Assembly: GCA_963791905.1 (NCBI GenBank)
Contig: CAWBTX010000004.1
Coordinates: forward strand, 310,001 to 374,000
Length of the DNA: 64,000 nucleotides
From: Gaiellasilicea sp963791905
GTDB lineage: Bacteria > Actinomycetota > Thermoleophilia > Gaiellales > Gaiellaceae
Direction: 5' to 3'
Positions 1 to 8,684 of this stretch are shown here, piece by piece. The notes beneath the pieces are model-generated. The model ran no database searches, had not been told where the DNA came from, and saw only the letters and a list, made by a program, of their open reading frames with translations. The position numbers and the translations under genes were made by a program. Numbering within the stretch: position 1 is the first letter of the stretch; each line of letters starts with the position of its first letter.

Positions 1-428
1 TCGTCGTCGAGCGTGTCTTCGGACTCCTCCAGCTCCTCCTGGGCGGAGTCGGCCCAGTCGGACACCCGCTCGGCGGCCTCTTCACCGTCCGACGTGTCGG
101 GGATGCCCGCGTTGTCGACGCCTTCGACCAGCGTGTCCGTTGCCTGGACGGCCCGCTCCAGGCCCTTGCGGATGAACCCCGTTCGTCCCTGCGGCGTCTC
201 CGACTGCGGTTCTTCGCTGCCCGCTGCGGTCTCGGCGGGGGGATCTCGCACGTCGTCGACGATGTCCTCGAGCTCGCCGCGCCAGACGCCGACCGCGCCG
301 CAGACGTTCTGCGCCCACTCGCCGGCGGAAACCGTCTCGCCGCTCTCGTCGTCGCCGAGCGCGGCCGAGACCAGGATCACGGCGACGATGCCGACGAGCG
401 CGAGGATCCAGGGTAGAGGCCCGCGCAC
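1..428 (-). CDS. Membrane-anchored acidic protein, C-terminus cut by window edge
   Basis: The frame is open from a GTG at 428 to the left edge, giving about 142 visible codons. A GGGGAGGT Shine-Dalgarno lies just upstream and overlaps the stop of the upstream pepD, so the two are probably translated from one mRNA. The N-terminus holds one hydrophobic segment (WILALVGIVAVILVSAAL, about residues 6-23), a signal anchor or uncleaved signal peptide. The rest is hydrophilic and very acidic, contains a single visible Cys (NVCGAVGVW), and is expected outside the membrane. No domain is recognised. Opposite-strand open frames here are low-complexity Arg-rich shadows. Confidence 0.6.
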   Translation of the reverse strand, partial: MRGPLPWILALVGIVAVILVSAALGDDESGETVSAGEWAQNVCGAVGVWRGELEDIVDDVRDPPAETAAGSEEPQSETPQGRTGFIRKGLERAVQATDTLVEGVDNAGIPDTSDGEEAAERVSDWADSAQEELEESEDTLDD

Positions 429-431
429 GCC

Positions 432-1908
432 CTACCTCCCCGACACCGACAGCTCGTCGACGACGGCGACGAGCAGCTTCCAGAAGCGCTCGACCGTGGG
501 AATGCTCACCCGCTCGTCCGGTGAGTGCGGGAACTCGATCTGCGGGCCGAACGAAAGCATGTCCAGGCCCGGAACCTTGCCGCCGATCACCGCCGACTCC
601 AGGCCCGCGTGCACGCCCGTCACGATCGGCTCGGCACCGAACTGTTCTCGGTAGACGCGCTGGGCCACGGCGAGCACGGCCGAGTCCGGGTCCGGCTGCC
701 AGCCGCCGTAGTTGTGCTTGACCTCGAGCTTGCCGCCGGCCAAGTTCGCCGCGGCCTCCAGCCCCGCGATCACCTCCGGCAGCGCCGGGTCGTTCGAGGA
801 GCGCGTCAGGCTGTGCAGCGTCAACTCCTCGCCCTCCGTGATCGCCTCACCGAGCGACGAGCTCGTCTCGACCAACCCCGGCACCGAGGGGCTCATCGCC
901 AGCGGACCCGCCGGGACGAGCGCGACGACGTCGAGCAGCAGGCCGGTCGCCTCCTCGGCCCAGGCGTCGTCGCGAGCCGACGCCGGCTCGACGAGCAACG
1001 TGACGCCCGGGTCGCTGACGTTGTGCGCCGCGTGGATCGCCTCGCCCGCGGCCGCGACCGCCTCCCGGAATGCGGCCTCGCGGTTCGGCCGCGACCACGC
1101 AGATCGCACTCGCGTCGCGCGGGATCGCGTTCCGGCTCTTGCCGCCGTCGAGCGACGCGAGCCGGAACGGCGCCGTTCCGAACGCCTCGCGCAGTGCGCG
1201 CCCGACCACCTTGATCGCGTTTGAGCGGCCCGCGTCGATGTTCATGCCCGAATGGCCGCCGAGGCCGCCGCTCGCTGTCACGGACAGCGTCACTGTGCCT
1301 GGATCGACCGCCTCACGCGGCTGCTTGACCCGCAACCACGTGTCGGTGCTGCCCGCGCAGCCGACGGTGAGCTTGCCATCCTCCTCGCTGTCGAGGTTGA
1401 TCAGGATCGAGCCCTTCACGAGGGCCGGGTCGAGCGCGTTCGCGCCCTCGAGCCCGACTTCCTCGGCGACGGTCATCAGCAGCTCGAGCGGGCCGTGGGG
1501 CAGCGACTCGTCCTCGACGAGCGCCATCATGGCCGCGATCGCGACGCCGTCGTCGGCTCCGAGCGTCGTCCCGTCCGCCTTGAGCCAGTCGCCGTCGCGG
1601 ACGAGCGCGATGCGCCCCTCCGCGGGGTCGTTCGGGCTCGAGGCATCGCGCTCGCAAACCATGTCGAGATGCCCCTGGAGCGTCACGACCGGAGCACCCT
1701 CGCGGCCCGCCGTGGCCGGGACGCGGATGACGAGGTTCCGTCCGGCGTCCTGCTGGAGCTCGAAGCCGTGCTGCCCGGCCCACGCACGGACATGCTCGAT
1801 GACCGGCTCTTCCTGACGCGACGGCCGTGGGATCCTCGTCAGCGCCTCGAAGTGCCCCCAGAACGAGCGGGGCTCGAGTCCCGTCACGACTGATGTCTCG
1901 GTCGCCAT
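432..1908 (-). CDS. pepD: Aminoacyl-histidine dipeptidase PepD (M20), frameshifted
   Basis: Zinc peptidase that hydrolyses Xaa-His and other dipeptides in the cytoplasm. M20 landmarks appear in order: QGHLDMV (metal His), LGADDGVAIA (bridging Asp), AEEVGLEGA (catalytic Glu plus ligand), NLDSEEDG (Asp ligand), and near the C-terminus VTGVHAGLESA (His ligand). The frame breaks at about 1085-1110: the N-terminal part ends near VVAAEPR and continues one frame over at REAAFREAV. The span is 3n+1 nt and about 492 codons, close to the family's roughly 485 residues, which fits a single-base indel. ATG start at 1908. All motifs are intact, so the enzyme is probably functional in the organism. Confidence 0.88.
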
Positions 1909-1939
1909 AGTCGTGTCTCTTCGCGTCGCGTCCGAGTGG

Positions 1940-2332
1940 CTAGGCGAGTGCGTTGGTCTTCAGCGTCTCGAACTCCTGCTGCGTGATGGCCCCGCTGTCG
2001 AGCAGCGCCTTCGCCCGCGCGATCTCCTCCGCAGCGCTGCCGCTGCCGGCCGTCTCGCGCACGTACTCGTCGAACTGTCCGCGCTCCTTGCGGGCTCGTT
2101 CGATGCTCCGCTTCGTCATCCCGTCGTTCTGCGTGATCAGATAGATGAAGACTCCGAGGAAGGGCAGCACGATCGTGAAGATGAGCCAGAGGGCCTTGGC
2201 CCCGCCGGAGATGTCGTCGCGGCGGAAGATGTCGAACCAGATCGTGAAGAGGAGCCAGAACCACATGATCCAGAGGAAGAACACGAGCGTCGACCAGAAG
2301 AAGTCGAGGAACGTGTAGTCAGCTACGAGCAT
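1940..2332 (-). CDS. PLDc_N-SHOCT membrane protein
   Basis: A 130-residue protein with two transmembrane helices (about residues 10-32 and 45-66, with TIWFDIFRRDD between them) typical of the phospholipase D N-terminal-like module. A charged linker follows, then a C-terminal SHOCT motif (AEEIARAKALLDSGAITQQEFETL). SHOCT domains are short oligomerisation or tethering helices with no enzymatic role assigned. The gene sits just upstream of pepD on the same strand. A second PLDc_N-type protein lies at 4611-4820. Function unknown. Confidence 0.8.
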   Translation of the reverse strand: MLVADYTFLDFFWSTLVFFLWIMWFWLLFTIWFDIFRRDDISGGAKALWLIFTIVLPFLGVFIYLITQNDGMTKRSIERARKERGQFDEYVRETAGSGSAAEEIARAKALLDSGAITQQEFETLKTNALA

Positions 2333-2561
2333 TCGTGCCTCCTGTCATGGGTCTCCGGCAAGTGCGCACCGATCCTCTTCGGTGTCGTGACGCTAACGCC
2401 TACGCGCGGCCGCGGGCAAATTCGAACCGCTTCGCCTCCCGCTCATCGCGTGATTGTCGACGTCGCCTCGGATGGCGCCGGCGCGCTCAGCGCTGCGCGC
2501 GAGCTGAAGCGGTGATGCGTCCGGTTTGCGGCGCAGGTGGGCGGACGGCGAGGATCGCTAC

Positions 2562-3585
2562 ATGCGCGTGACGAAGCGACATATCGCCGCCGTCGCTGCC
2601 GTCCTGCTGGTGGCTGCCACCTTCCTCTTCTTCCTGCCGAGGATCGCGGACTATCGCGACGTCTGGGCAGTCGTGAAGACGCTGTCCTGGGAGTGGGTCC
2701 TGGCGCTGCTTGCGGCCACGGTCGTCAACGTCGTGACCTTCGCGCCGCCGTGGCTCGCGGTCCTGCCGGGCCTGCGGTTCTGGCCGGCGCTCGCGATGAC
2801 GCAGGCGTCGACCGCGCTCTCGATTCTCGTGCCGGGGGGAGCGGCGGTCGGGATCGCCACGGCCTACGGGATGCTGCGCCGCGAGGGCTTCGAGTCCGCA
2901 GGAGGTCGCGCGGTCAGTAACGCTCGTGAGCCTGTGGAACCAGTTCGCGAATCTGGCCTACCCGATCGTCGCGCTCTTCCTGCTCACGATGGCCGGGGAG
3001 GACACGACGATCCTCGCCACGGCCGCGTTCGTCGGCGTCGCGATCCTCGGAGTCGCGGTCGCCGCGCTCGTGCTGGTCCTCTACAGCAGCGGCATGGCCG
3101 GCGACATCGGCGACATCGCGGCGCGCGGTGTGAGCTGGGTCAAGGGTCGCTTCCACCGACCCCCCGTGCTGTGGGGCGGTCCCAACTTCGAGCGCTTCCG
3201 GCTCGACGCAGTCGGGGTGCTCAAGCGCCGCTGGCACGTGCTCACCCTGGCCACGCTGGTCGGCAGCCTGAGCGTCTTCGCGGTCCTGCTCGTCTCGCTG
3301 CGGGCCCTACAGGTCCCGTCGGCCGAGGTGAGTGCGGCGGAGGCGTTCGCGGCCTGGTCGCTGGCGCGGATCCTCGGCAGCATCCCGATCACGCCCGGCG
3401 GGATCGGCGTCGTGGAGCTCAGCCTGACCGCGGCGCTGATCGGCTTCGGAGGGAACAACGCGGGCGTCGTCGCGGCCGTGCTCGTGTACCGGTTCTTGAC
3501 GATGGTGCCGACGCTGCTCCTCGGCGCGGTCGCCGCTGCCGGCTGGCGGCGGCGCACGCGGAGGGCGCCCGCGCCGTCCGGCTAG
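2562..3585 (+). CDS. YbhN/UPF0104 (LPG synthase TM domain-like) membrane protein, frameshifted
   Basis: Polytopic membrane protein of the family that includes the flippase half of lysylphosphatidylglycerol synthase. Hydrophobic helices start at residue about 8 (AAVAAVLLVAATFLFFL). The C-terminal signature SIPITPGGIGVVELSLTAAL is well preserved. The ATG at 2562 opens the frame. Near 2900-2925 it must shift by one base to continue at VTLVSLWNQFANLAYP. The span is 3n+1 nt (about 341 codons), matching the usual 320-350 residues, so the break is probably an indel error. Substrate is unknown; relatives act on lipids or lipid-linked sugars. Confidence 0.78.
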
Positions 3586-3625
3586 CCGGTTTGCGTTCCG
3601 GCCGCCGTTGGTGTTGGATCGTCGC

Positions 3626-3823
3626 ATGGGCGCACGATTCTGGATCGGCTTCACCGCCGCGGTCATCGCCGGCGGGATCCTCCTGCTGATCGTCTTCAAG
3701 ATCATCGGCTGGGCAGTCATCGCCTGGGGTTTCCTCGGGGCGATGCTTCTCATCGGTGCGGTCGCAATCGCGTTCGCGTGGCTGTACGACCGGCGCCAGC
3801 CTCCTCGATTCGACCCCGGCTAG
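3626..3823 (+). CDS. Small two-helix membrane protein
   Basis: A 65-residue protein, ATG at 3626, with two hydrophobic helices (WIGFTAAVIAGGILLLIVF and a second ending near AFAWLY) and a short basic/proline tail. It starts 40 nt after the YbhN-like gene and ends 18 nt before the PAS-LuxR gene on the same strand, so the three may form one transcript. No domain is recognised and no function can be assigned. Confidence 0.6.
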   Translation: MGARFWIGFTAAVIAGGILLLIVFKIIGWAVIAWGFLGAMLLIGAVAIAFAWLYDRRQPPRFDPG

Positions 3824-3841
3824 CCCGGCCTCGCGACCGCC

Positions 3842-4426
3842 GTGGTCGACGCGAACATCGACGAGCTGCGGCGGATCGCGCCCGACCTTGCCCCCTCGAT
3901 CTCCCGGCTCACGGTTCCCGCCTACATCCTCGATCGAAACGCCGTCGTCCGCTGGATGAACGCCGCGGCGATCGCGCAGTTCGGGGACCTGCGCGGCAAG
4001 CGGATCACACAGATCGTCGAGCGCGAGTACGTGACTCAGGCGCGGCAGGAGTTCGCCGCCAAGATTCTCGGCACCGTCGAGACGACTGAGGCCGAGGTCG
4101 CCGTTCGGACCGCCGACGGCCGCCGTGTCTTGATCGAGATCAGCTCGACCACGCTGCTGCAGCACGGCTCGATCGTCGGCGTGTTCGGCCTCGCCGATCC
4201 GGCCGAGCAGGCTCCCGAGCGGCCGACCGAGTCGGTGCACCTGACGCCACGGCAGATGGACGTGCTCCGGCACCTCGCGCTCGGTCAGTCGACGCCGACG
4301 ATCGCGGACAAGCTCGGGATCGCGAACGAGACCGTCCGCAACCACATTCGCGGCCTCACCAGTCGTCTCGGCGTCCACAGCCGGCTGGAGGCGGTGCTGC
4401 GGGCGCACGAGCTCGAGCTGATCTGA
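3842..4426 (+). CDS. PAS-LuxR family transcriptional regulator
   Basis: A 194-residue one-component regulator. Residues about 20-120 form a PAS fold (PAYILDRNAVVRWMNAAA, then GKRITQIVE and a five-strand core). Residues about 130-190 are a LuxR/GerE helix-turn-helix (LTPRQMDVLRHLALGQST, ANETVRNHIRGLTSRLGV). There is no receiver domain, so it probably senses a ligand, redox state or partner through the PAS pocket. GTG start at 3842. Regulated genes cannot be read from the sequence. A structured intergenic stretch follows directly downstream. Confidence 0.85.
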   Translation: MVDANIDELRRIAPDLAPSISRLTVPAYILDRNAVVRWMNAAAIAQFGDLRGKRITQIVEREYVTQARQEFAAKILGTVETTEAEVAVRTADGRRVLIEISSTTLLQHGSIVGVFGLADPAEQAPERPTESVHLTPRQMDVLRHLALGQSTPTIADKLGIANETVRNHIRGLTSRLGVHSRLEAVLRAHELELI

Positions 4427-4484
4427 CGTTTCTCAGTTTTGACCCATACGGGTCTAGACGAGTCGAGCACCGGTTCGCGACAGT

Positions 4485-4572
4485 TGTTCCGAGTCCTGAG
4501 GGGTCCCCCCATCCCTCGATGGCGGAGGACTCGCGGAGGTGCCGGCCCGACCCGACGGCTTGGGGCCGGCAT
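4485..4572 (+). ncRNA. Candidate structured RNA or terminator region
   Basis: Two consecutive hairpins lie in the gap after the PAS-LuxR gene. The first has a 7-bp outer stem GAGTCCT (4491-4497) with AGGACTC (4526-4532) and a nested GAGGG/CCCTC stem inside. The second is an 8-bp GC stem, GCCGGCCC (4541-4548) with GGGCCGGC (4563-4570). The last hairpin has no T-tract but could be a terminator. The nested first element resembles no riboswitch I can name. Direction is unproven, because convergent genes flank it. Confidence 0.3.
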
Positions 4573-4610
4573 TTCCGCACGCTTTCACGCCCGCGGCGCG
4601 GCGGGGCGCT

Positions 4611-4820
4611 TCAGCTGCGACGGGCGATCTGAGAGTCCCCCGGCCGGAGCATCGTGTAGATGAGCAGGCCGACGAACGGCAGGATCAGCAGGATGATCGC
4701 CCACGCCGACTTCGCGGCGACCGTCAGGTCGGTCCGGTTGCGGAAGATGTCGATCAGCGCCCGCACGTAGAGCACGAGGAAGAGGACGACGGCGGCGGCG
4801 ACGAGGATCCAGATGATCAT
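4611..4820 (-). CDS. Small PLDc_N-like membrane protein
   Basis: A 69-residue protein, ATG at 4820. One N-terminal helix (MIIWILVAAAVVLFLVLYVRA), a short loop DIFRNRTDLTVAAKSAW, and a second helix (AIILLILPFVGLLIYTMLR). This is the two-helix PLDc_N layout seen at 1940-2332 but without a SHOCT tail. It lies downstream of the YCII gene on the same strand. Function unknown. Confidence 0.72.
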   Translation of the reverse strand: MIIWILVAAAVVLFLVLYVRALIDIFRNRTDLTVAAKSAWAIILLILPFVGLLIYTMLRPGDSQIARRS

Positions 4821-4835
4821 GGGCTCCGCGCCATC

Positions 4836-5144
4836 CTATGCCGGTCGCTGCCGGCGGCGCGCATCGAGCCGGATCGTCCACAGGTCGATCGACGCGACCC
4901 GCAGATGCGACTCGCTCCACGGGTCGCGCTCGAGCGTCGCGCGGATCTCGTCCTCGGACTCCGCCTCCACGGCGTGCGCGACTCGGTGCTCGTCGGAGAG
5001 CGGCCCGCCGAGCACGATGAAGCCGTCGTTCACGAGACCGTCCATGAACGCCGCGTGTGCGGGCCAGCCGGATTGCTCCTCCAGCGGCCGCGAGGGATCC
5101 CACTGCGGCCCGGAGCGGTGCAGCACGACGAGGAACATCGCCAC
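4836..5144 (-). CDS. YCII-related domain protein
   Basis: A 102-residue protein with the ferredoxin-like alpha/beta fold of the YCII family. Recognisable features are FLVVLHRSGPQWD at the N-terminus, the central H (WPAHAAFMDGLVNDGFIVLGGPL) and the SEDEIRATLERDPW helix. Relatives are small cytoplasmic dimers of uncertain, possibly enzymatic, function. GTG at 5144 or ATG at 5138 could start translation. It ends 15 nt before the start of the PLDc_N-like gene, so the two probably form an operon. Confidence 0.75.
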   Translation of the reverse strand: MAMFLVVLHRSGPQWDPSRPLEEQSGWPAHAAFMDGLVNDGFIVLGGPLSDEHRVAHAVEAESEDEIRATLERDPWSESHLRVASIDLWTIRLDARRRQRPA

Positions 5145-5246
5145 GCCCCGGTTCTACCAGCGTGAGCGGCGCTTGACTCCGGGCAAGTCGAGGAGGATGC
5201 TCGTGACCTCGTACCTGCGGCAGTGAGCGAGCCGACAGGAGGCGAC

Positions 5247-6092
5247 ATGACCGAGATCGAGATCAACCTCGACGAGGTGCTGACCGCGGAAGAGGGCCTG
5301 GAGACCGTCGAGGCCGCGGACGACGATCGTCGCGGATCGGACGACTCGCCGGAGGACCCGTCGCTGGAGGCGGAGCTCGACCCCGCCGGGCACGACTGGA
5401 TGGGCGACCAGAGCCTGCTCGAGGAGGATGACGACCGGCGCGCGCCCGGGATCACGCGGATCAGCAAGGTCCTCGGCGTCCCGCTCTTCTACGAGCGCGG
5501 CCAGCCCGCCGCGGCGCGGAGCTTCGACGTCGCGGAGAGCTTCGTCCCGACGCTCGAGGCGACGGTGAAGCAGGTGCGCGAGCGGGTGCCGCAGTCGTTC
5601 GGGCCGCTGCAGCGGATCTCAACGGCTGGGATGTTCGTCTCGAAGGCGGGCAAGCACGGCGAGGGCCGCGCCTGCGACTGGGACCGGCTCGTGTTCGCGA
5701 ACGCGAAGATCTCGCCGCTCGACCGCGACCACAAGTCTCCGTCGCTGGCGAAGCGGCGTCGGTACTGGGCCTTCGCGGCCATCTGCCGCAGCAACAGCTG
5801 CTTCGTCCTGCACGGGCTCTACAACGCACCGCACGAGGACCACGTCCACGCCGACAACTCCACCGGGCTCGGGTTCAACAGTGCCGAGTCGACCGTGAAG
5901 CTCTGCCAGGCGATCCTCAACGACATCTTCGGCGAGCGCCTCGTCGTCGACGGAGACTTCGGCTCCAACACCAGAGCGGCGGTCACGCGGGCGATGAGCC
6001 GGCTCGACCTCCCGGACGACATCGGCGACTCCATGATCTGGCGCCGGTTCCTGCGCCGGAGTGCACGGCTCGGCTTCACCGCGGCGGGCTGA
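5247..6092 (+). CDS. Extensin-like/M15-type peptidase with peptidoglycan-binding-like tail
   Basis: A 281-residue protein. The ATG at 5247 is chosen because AGGAGG sits 5 nt upstream; a GTG at 5223 is also in frame. The first 70 residues are very acidic and look disordered. Residues about 95-220 resemble the extensin-like/D-Ala-D-Ala carboxypeptidase fold, with the paired zinc-type motifs HGEGRACDWDR and HEDHVHAD. Residues about 230-275 resemble a peptidoglycan-binding module (VVDGDFGSNTRAAVTRAM). No signal peptide is visible, which is odd for a wall enzyme and suggests either intracellular action or export by another route. It sits directly upstream of the CHAT locus. Confidence 0.65.
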   Translation: MTEIEINLDEVLTAEEGLETVEAADDDRRGSDDSPEDPSLEAELDPAGHDWMGDQSLLEEDDDRRAPGITRISKVLGVPLFYERGQPAAARSFDVAESFVPTLEATVKQVRERVPQSFGPLQRISTAGMFVSKAGKHGEGRACDWDRLVFANAKISPLDRDHKSPSLAKRRRYWAFAAICRSNSCFVLHGLYNAPHEDHVHADNSTGLGFNSAESTVKLCQAILNDIFGERLVVDGDFGSNTRAAVTRAMSRLDLPDDIGDSMIWRRFLRRSARLGFTAAG

Positions 6093-6110
6093 GGAGGCCG
6101 GCGGACGGGC

Positions 6111-6374
6111 ATCTTCTACGAGACCAGGCGCGACTCCGGGATCGACGACGGCCGCCGCGGCCCGGAGGACGCGCCGCCGCCGCGACCGCCCGAGCAGCAG
6201 ACGCTGCGTCTCGATCGGCTGCTGGCCGCCCTCGGGCTGCTCGCCGTGCTCGCAGGCGCGGCGATCGCCACCGAGGCGGCCGACCTGCAGAAGTCCTCGG
6301 ACGCCCTGTGGGGCCTGACCGTCTCGGTGCTGGGGCTCGTCGTCGGCCTCATCGCCGGCGAGAAGGGCGCCTGA
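6111..6374 (+). CDS. Small two-helix membrane protein, start codon unresolved
   Basis: After the upstream stop, GGAGG (6092-6096) is followed by an open frame reading GIFYETRRDSGIDDG. A proline-rich stretch follows, then two hydrophobic helices (LLAALGLLAVLAGAAIAT and LTVSVLGLVVGLIAGE), ending with TGA at 6372. No ATG/GTG/TTG lies at the expected place, where ATC (6111) sits about 14 nt after the Shine-Dalgarno. Either an atypical start, an internal GTG, or a base error is involved. It is probably co-transcribed with the peptidase gene before it. Function unknown. Confidence 0.4.
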   Translation: MFYETRRDSGIDDGRRGPEDAPPPRPPEQQTLRLDRLLAALGLLAVLAGAAIATEAADLQKSSDALWGLTVSVLGLVVGLIAGEKGA

Positions 6375-6380
6375 CCCGCG

Positions 6381-8537
6381 CTAGCGCTCGAGGGCGGTGA
6401 GCGGGTCGCCGTAGAAGCAGTAGGCGGCGTAGGTGTCCTCGCCGCCTCCCTCCGCGTACGACTTGGCCCGGATGTCCCTGAGGATGTCCGCCAGCGGCCG
6501 CGTCGGCTGCTCGAGCGCGGCGGTGTAGAAGGCGACCGCGACCTCGTGCGCGAGCGAGTCCTTCACGCTCCAGAGCGGCGCCACCACGCAGCGCGCGCCG
6601 GCCGAGACGAACTCGCTCGCAAAGCCGCCTGCGCCGACGAGCGACGGAGTCGTGCGGCCGACCTCGCACGCGTTCAGGAACACCATCGGGGCCTTGGCGC
6701 GGAACGCGCTCAGAAGCCCGTCCAGACCCGCGACCTGGAGCGCGTTGAAGACTGCTTCGTTCTCGAACATGAGGGTCTGGGGCGCCTCGGGATCGGACTT
6801 TCCGTGGGCGACGATGTGGAGCAGGCCGACAGGCCGCTCCCGCAGCATCTGGTCGAGCTGCGCGTGCTCGGCGGGCGTCACCTGGAGGCCCGCAAACCGC
6901 TCGCACACCCACTCCGCCTCGGCGGCCGACGTCTTCAACGGCCGCACCGGGTACGTCGGGGCGACGACGTAGCTGTCCTCGATCGGGTCGTACTGCTTCG
7001 GCGACCGGTGCCCCGGATGCACCCAGCGGCCGATGACGAACTCGACGCCGAGCGCCCCTCGCTGCTCGCGCTCGCCGCTCGGAAGGTCGCGCTGCGGGCG
7101 CATGAGCTCCCAGGGGATGTTCGGCTCCTCGGAGGCGATGAAGATCGTCCGCAGCGGCTGCCCCTCGTCGAGCAGCCGCCAGAAGAGCTCCTGAAAGGAC
7201 TTCGGCGCCGTTCGCCAGAGCTGCACGCCCGCCCCCTTCAGCGACGCCTGCCGCGCGACCTCCGACGCGCCCTTGAGCGTGAACTGGTCCATCATCTTCG
7301 CGACGAGGGCGTCCGTCTCCTCGGGGAAGTTCCACGGCTCGGGCTCGGTCATCGCGAAGTCGTCCACGAGCGTCGTGCGCACAGTGACGAGGAAGCGGCG
7401 CCCGTCGTTGTCCGGAGTCCGGACGATGTCGACCGAGAGGTCGGCCGGCGCCGCGTTGGCGTCGATCGCGAGCTCCCCGGGCCGGACCGGCTCGGGCAGC
7501 GGTGGCGGTGCTTCCGCCGGCTCCGCGGCGCCTTGCAACGCGACGTTTCGCTGGACGCGGCCGCACGGGCGGTGCAGGTAGGTCAGGAACGCGGTCAGTG
7601 ACGGCGTGACGGCGGCCGGCTCGGTGCCGACCACCTCGAGATCGAAGGTGACCTCCGGGGATCGTGCGTCGTCCCGGTGCAGCGAGAGCGTCTTCATGGA
7701 CTCGCCCTGCACGGCGAAGTGGTCAGTTCCCGCGAGCAGCACGTCGATGTGCAGGAGCTCGAGGTCGTCTGGCAGGTCGATCACGACCTCCTGAACGCTC
7801 TCGCCCGGCCGCGCCGCCTCGGTGTCGAGATAGACGCTCGCCGTGAACCGCTGTCCGAGCAGCAACGGCCCGGCCTCGGCATCCGGCACGTCCAGGTGCG
7901 GCGTGCGCCGGAAGAAGGGGTCGACCGAGGGCTCCTCGTCGCCGCGCCGGTCCTCCTCGGGGAATCCCGGGACGGAGAACGACGGCGGCGCGGGGGACGG
8001 GGGAGGCGGCGGGGGCATCGCGGCTGCGGGCGGAGGCGAAGGCGGCGCCGGGGCCGGGGCTGGGGCCGGGGCCGGGGCCGGCGGGCTGTCGCCGTTCCGC
8101 ATCTCAGGCGCCGGGGGCTCGGCTGCCGTGGCCGTGTCGGCTCGGAAGTCGGTCCACGCGCCCGCGACCCGACCTGCTTCGTCGAGCACGACGCAGCGCC
8201 GCTGCGGGTCGGTGCCGGTCGACTCGACCACGGCCGCGCGTGCGTGCTCGTAGGCATCGAGCAGGTCGAAGAGGCGCCGGCCGTCGAGGTCGTCGAGCTC
8301 GCTCTCCGTCGACCGAAGCAGGTCGCGGAAGTCATCCGGGCCGAGGACGTAGTAGAGCGGGCGATTGTCCGGCCCTCCCTCGCGGACGAAGACCAGCGCC
8401 TCGGCTCTGCTCAGCCGATCCGGGTTGCGCAACAGCGCGACCACAGGCCCCACGTCGGCAGGTACGACCTCGATGCGATCGAGAGGAATGAAGCTGAACT
8501 CGCCCACCTTGTCCTCCGGCTCCCTCCCGACCAGCAT
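6381..8537 (-). CDS. CHAT caspase-like protease with Pro-rich linker and beta-sandwich
   Basis: A 718-residue protein, counting from the ATG at 8537 (further upstream codons are in frame but lack coding character). Order: an unrecognised alpha/beta module (residues about 5-135), a low-complexity Pro/Ala linker (about 145-200), a predicted beta-sandwich (about 230-350), a linker domain, and a C-terminal CHAT domain. The CHAT dyad is complete: His578 in LLHIVAHGKSD and Cys624 in VFLNACEVG. CHAT proteins are caspase/separase-fold cysteine proteases; partners in other bacteria trigger cleavage-dependent immunity. It is divergent from the CHAT-SIR2 gene (147 bp between starts), so the two probably share a regulatory region. 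No frameshift. Confidence 0.85.
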   Translation of the reverse strand: MLVGREPEDKVGEFSFIPLDRIEVVPADVGPVVALLRNPDRLSRAEALVFVREGGPDNRPLYYVLGPDDFRDLLRSTESELDDLDGRRLFDLLDAYEHARAAVVESTGTDPQRRCVVLDEAGRVAGAWTDFRADTATAAEPPAPEMRNGDSPPAPAPAPAPAPAPPSPPPAAAMPPPPPPSPAPPSFSVPGFPEEDRRGDEEPSVDPFFRRTPHLDVPDAEAGPLLLGQRFTASVYLDTEAARPGESVQEVVIDLPDDLELLHIDVLLAGTDHFAVQGESMKTLSLHRDDARSPEVTFDLEVVGTEPAAVTPSLTAFLTYLHRPCGRVQRNVALQGAAEPAEAPPPLPEPVRPGELAIDANAAPADLSVDIVRTPDNDGRRFLVTVRTTLVDDFAMTEPEPWNFPEETDALVAKMMDQFTLKGASEVARQASLKGAGVQLWRTAPKSFQELFWRLLDEGQPLRTIFIASEEPNIPWELMRPQRDLPSGEREQRGALGVEFVIGRWVHPGHRSPKQYDPIEDSYVVAPTYPVRPLKTSAAEAEWVCERFAGLQVTPAEHAQLDQMLRERPVGLLHIVAHGKSDPEAPQTLMFENEAVFNALQVAGLDGLLSAFRAKAPMVFLNACEVGRTTPSLVGAGGFASEFVSAGARCVVAPLWSVKDSLAHEVAVAFYTAALEQPTRPLADILRDIRAKSYAEGGGEDTYAAYCFYGDPLTALER
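8047..8090. repeat. GGGGCC-type tandem hexanucleotide tract
   Basis: The plus strand carries about six GGGGCC/GGGGCT hexamers in a row. On the coding (minus) strand they encode the Pro-Ala repeats of the CHAT protein linker. Four or more closely spaced G-runs make the plus strand a candidate G-quadruplex former and a slippage hot spot. The reading frame is intact here. Confidence 0.7.
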
Positions 8538-8684
8538 CGCGCAGCCGCCCAAGGGGGTCAACACCGCGTCTTGACAATCGCCGAACGAGGCCGCATGGTC
8601 GGAGCAGATCAGCAACGAGAAGGGGGTGAGGCTCGGTGTCCGGGCTGGCCAACGTTGCTGCGGCGCTCTCACGCCCCGGAGCGG

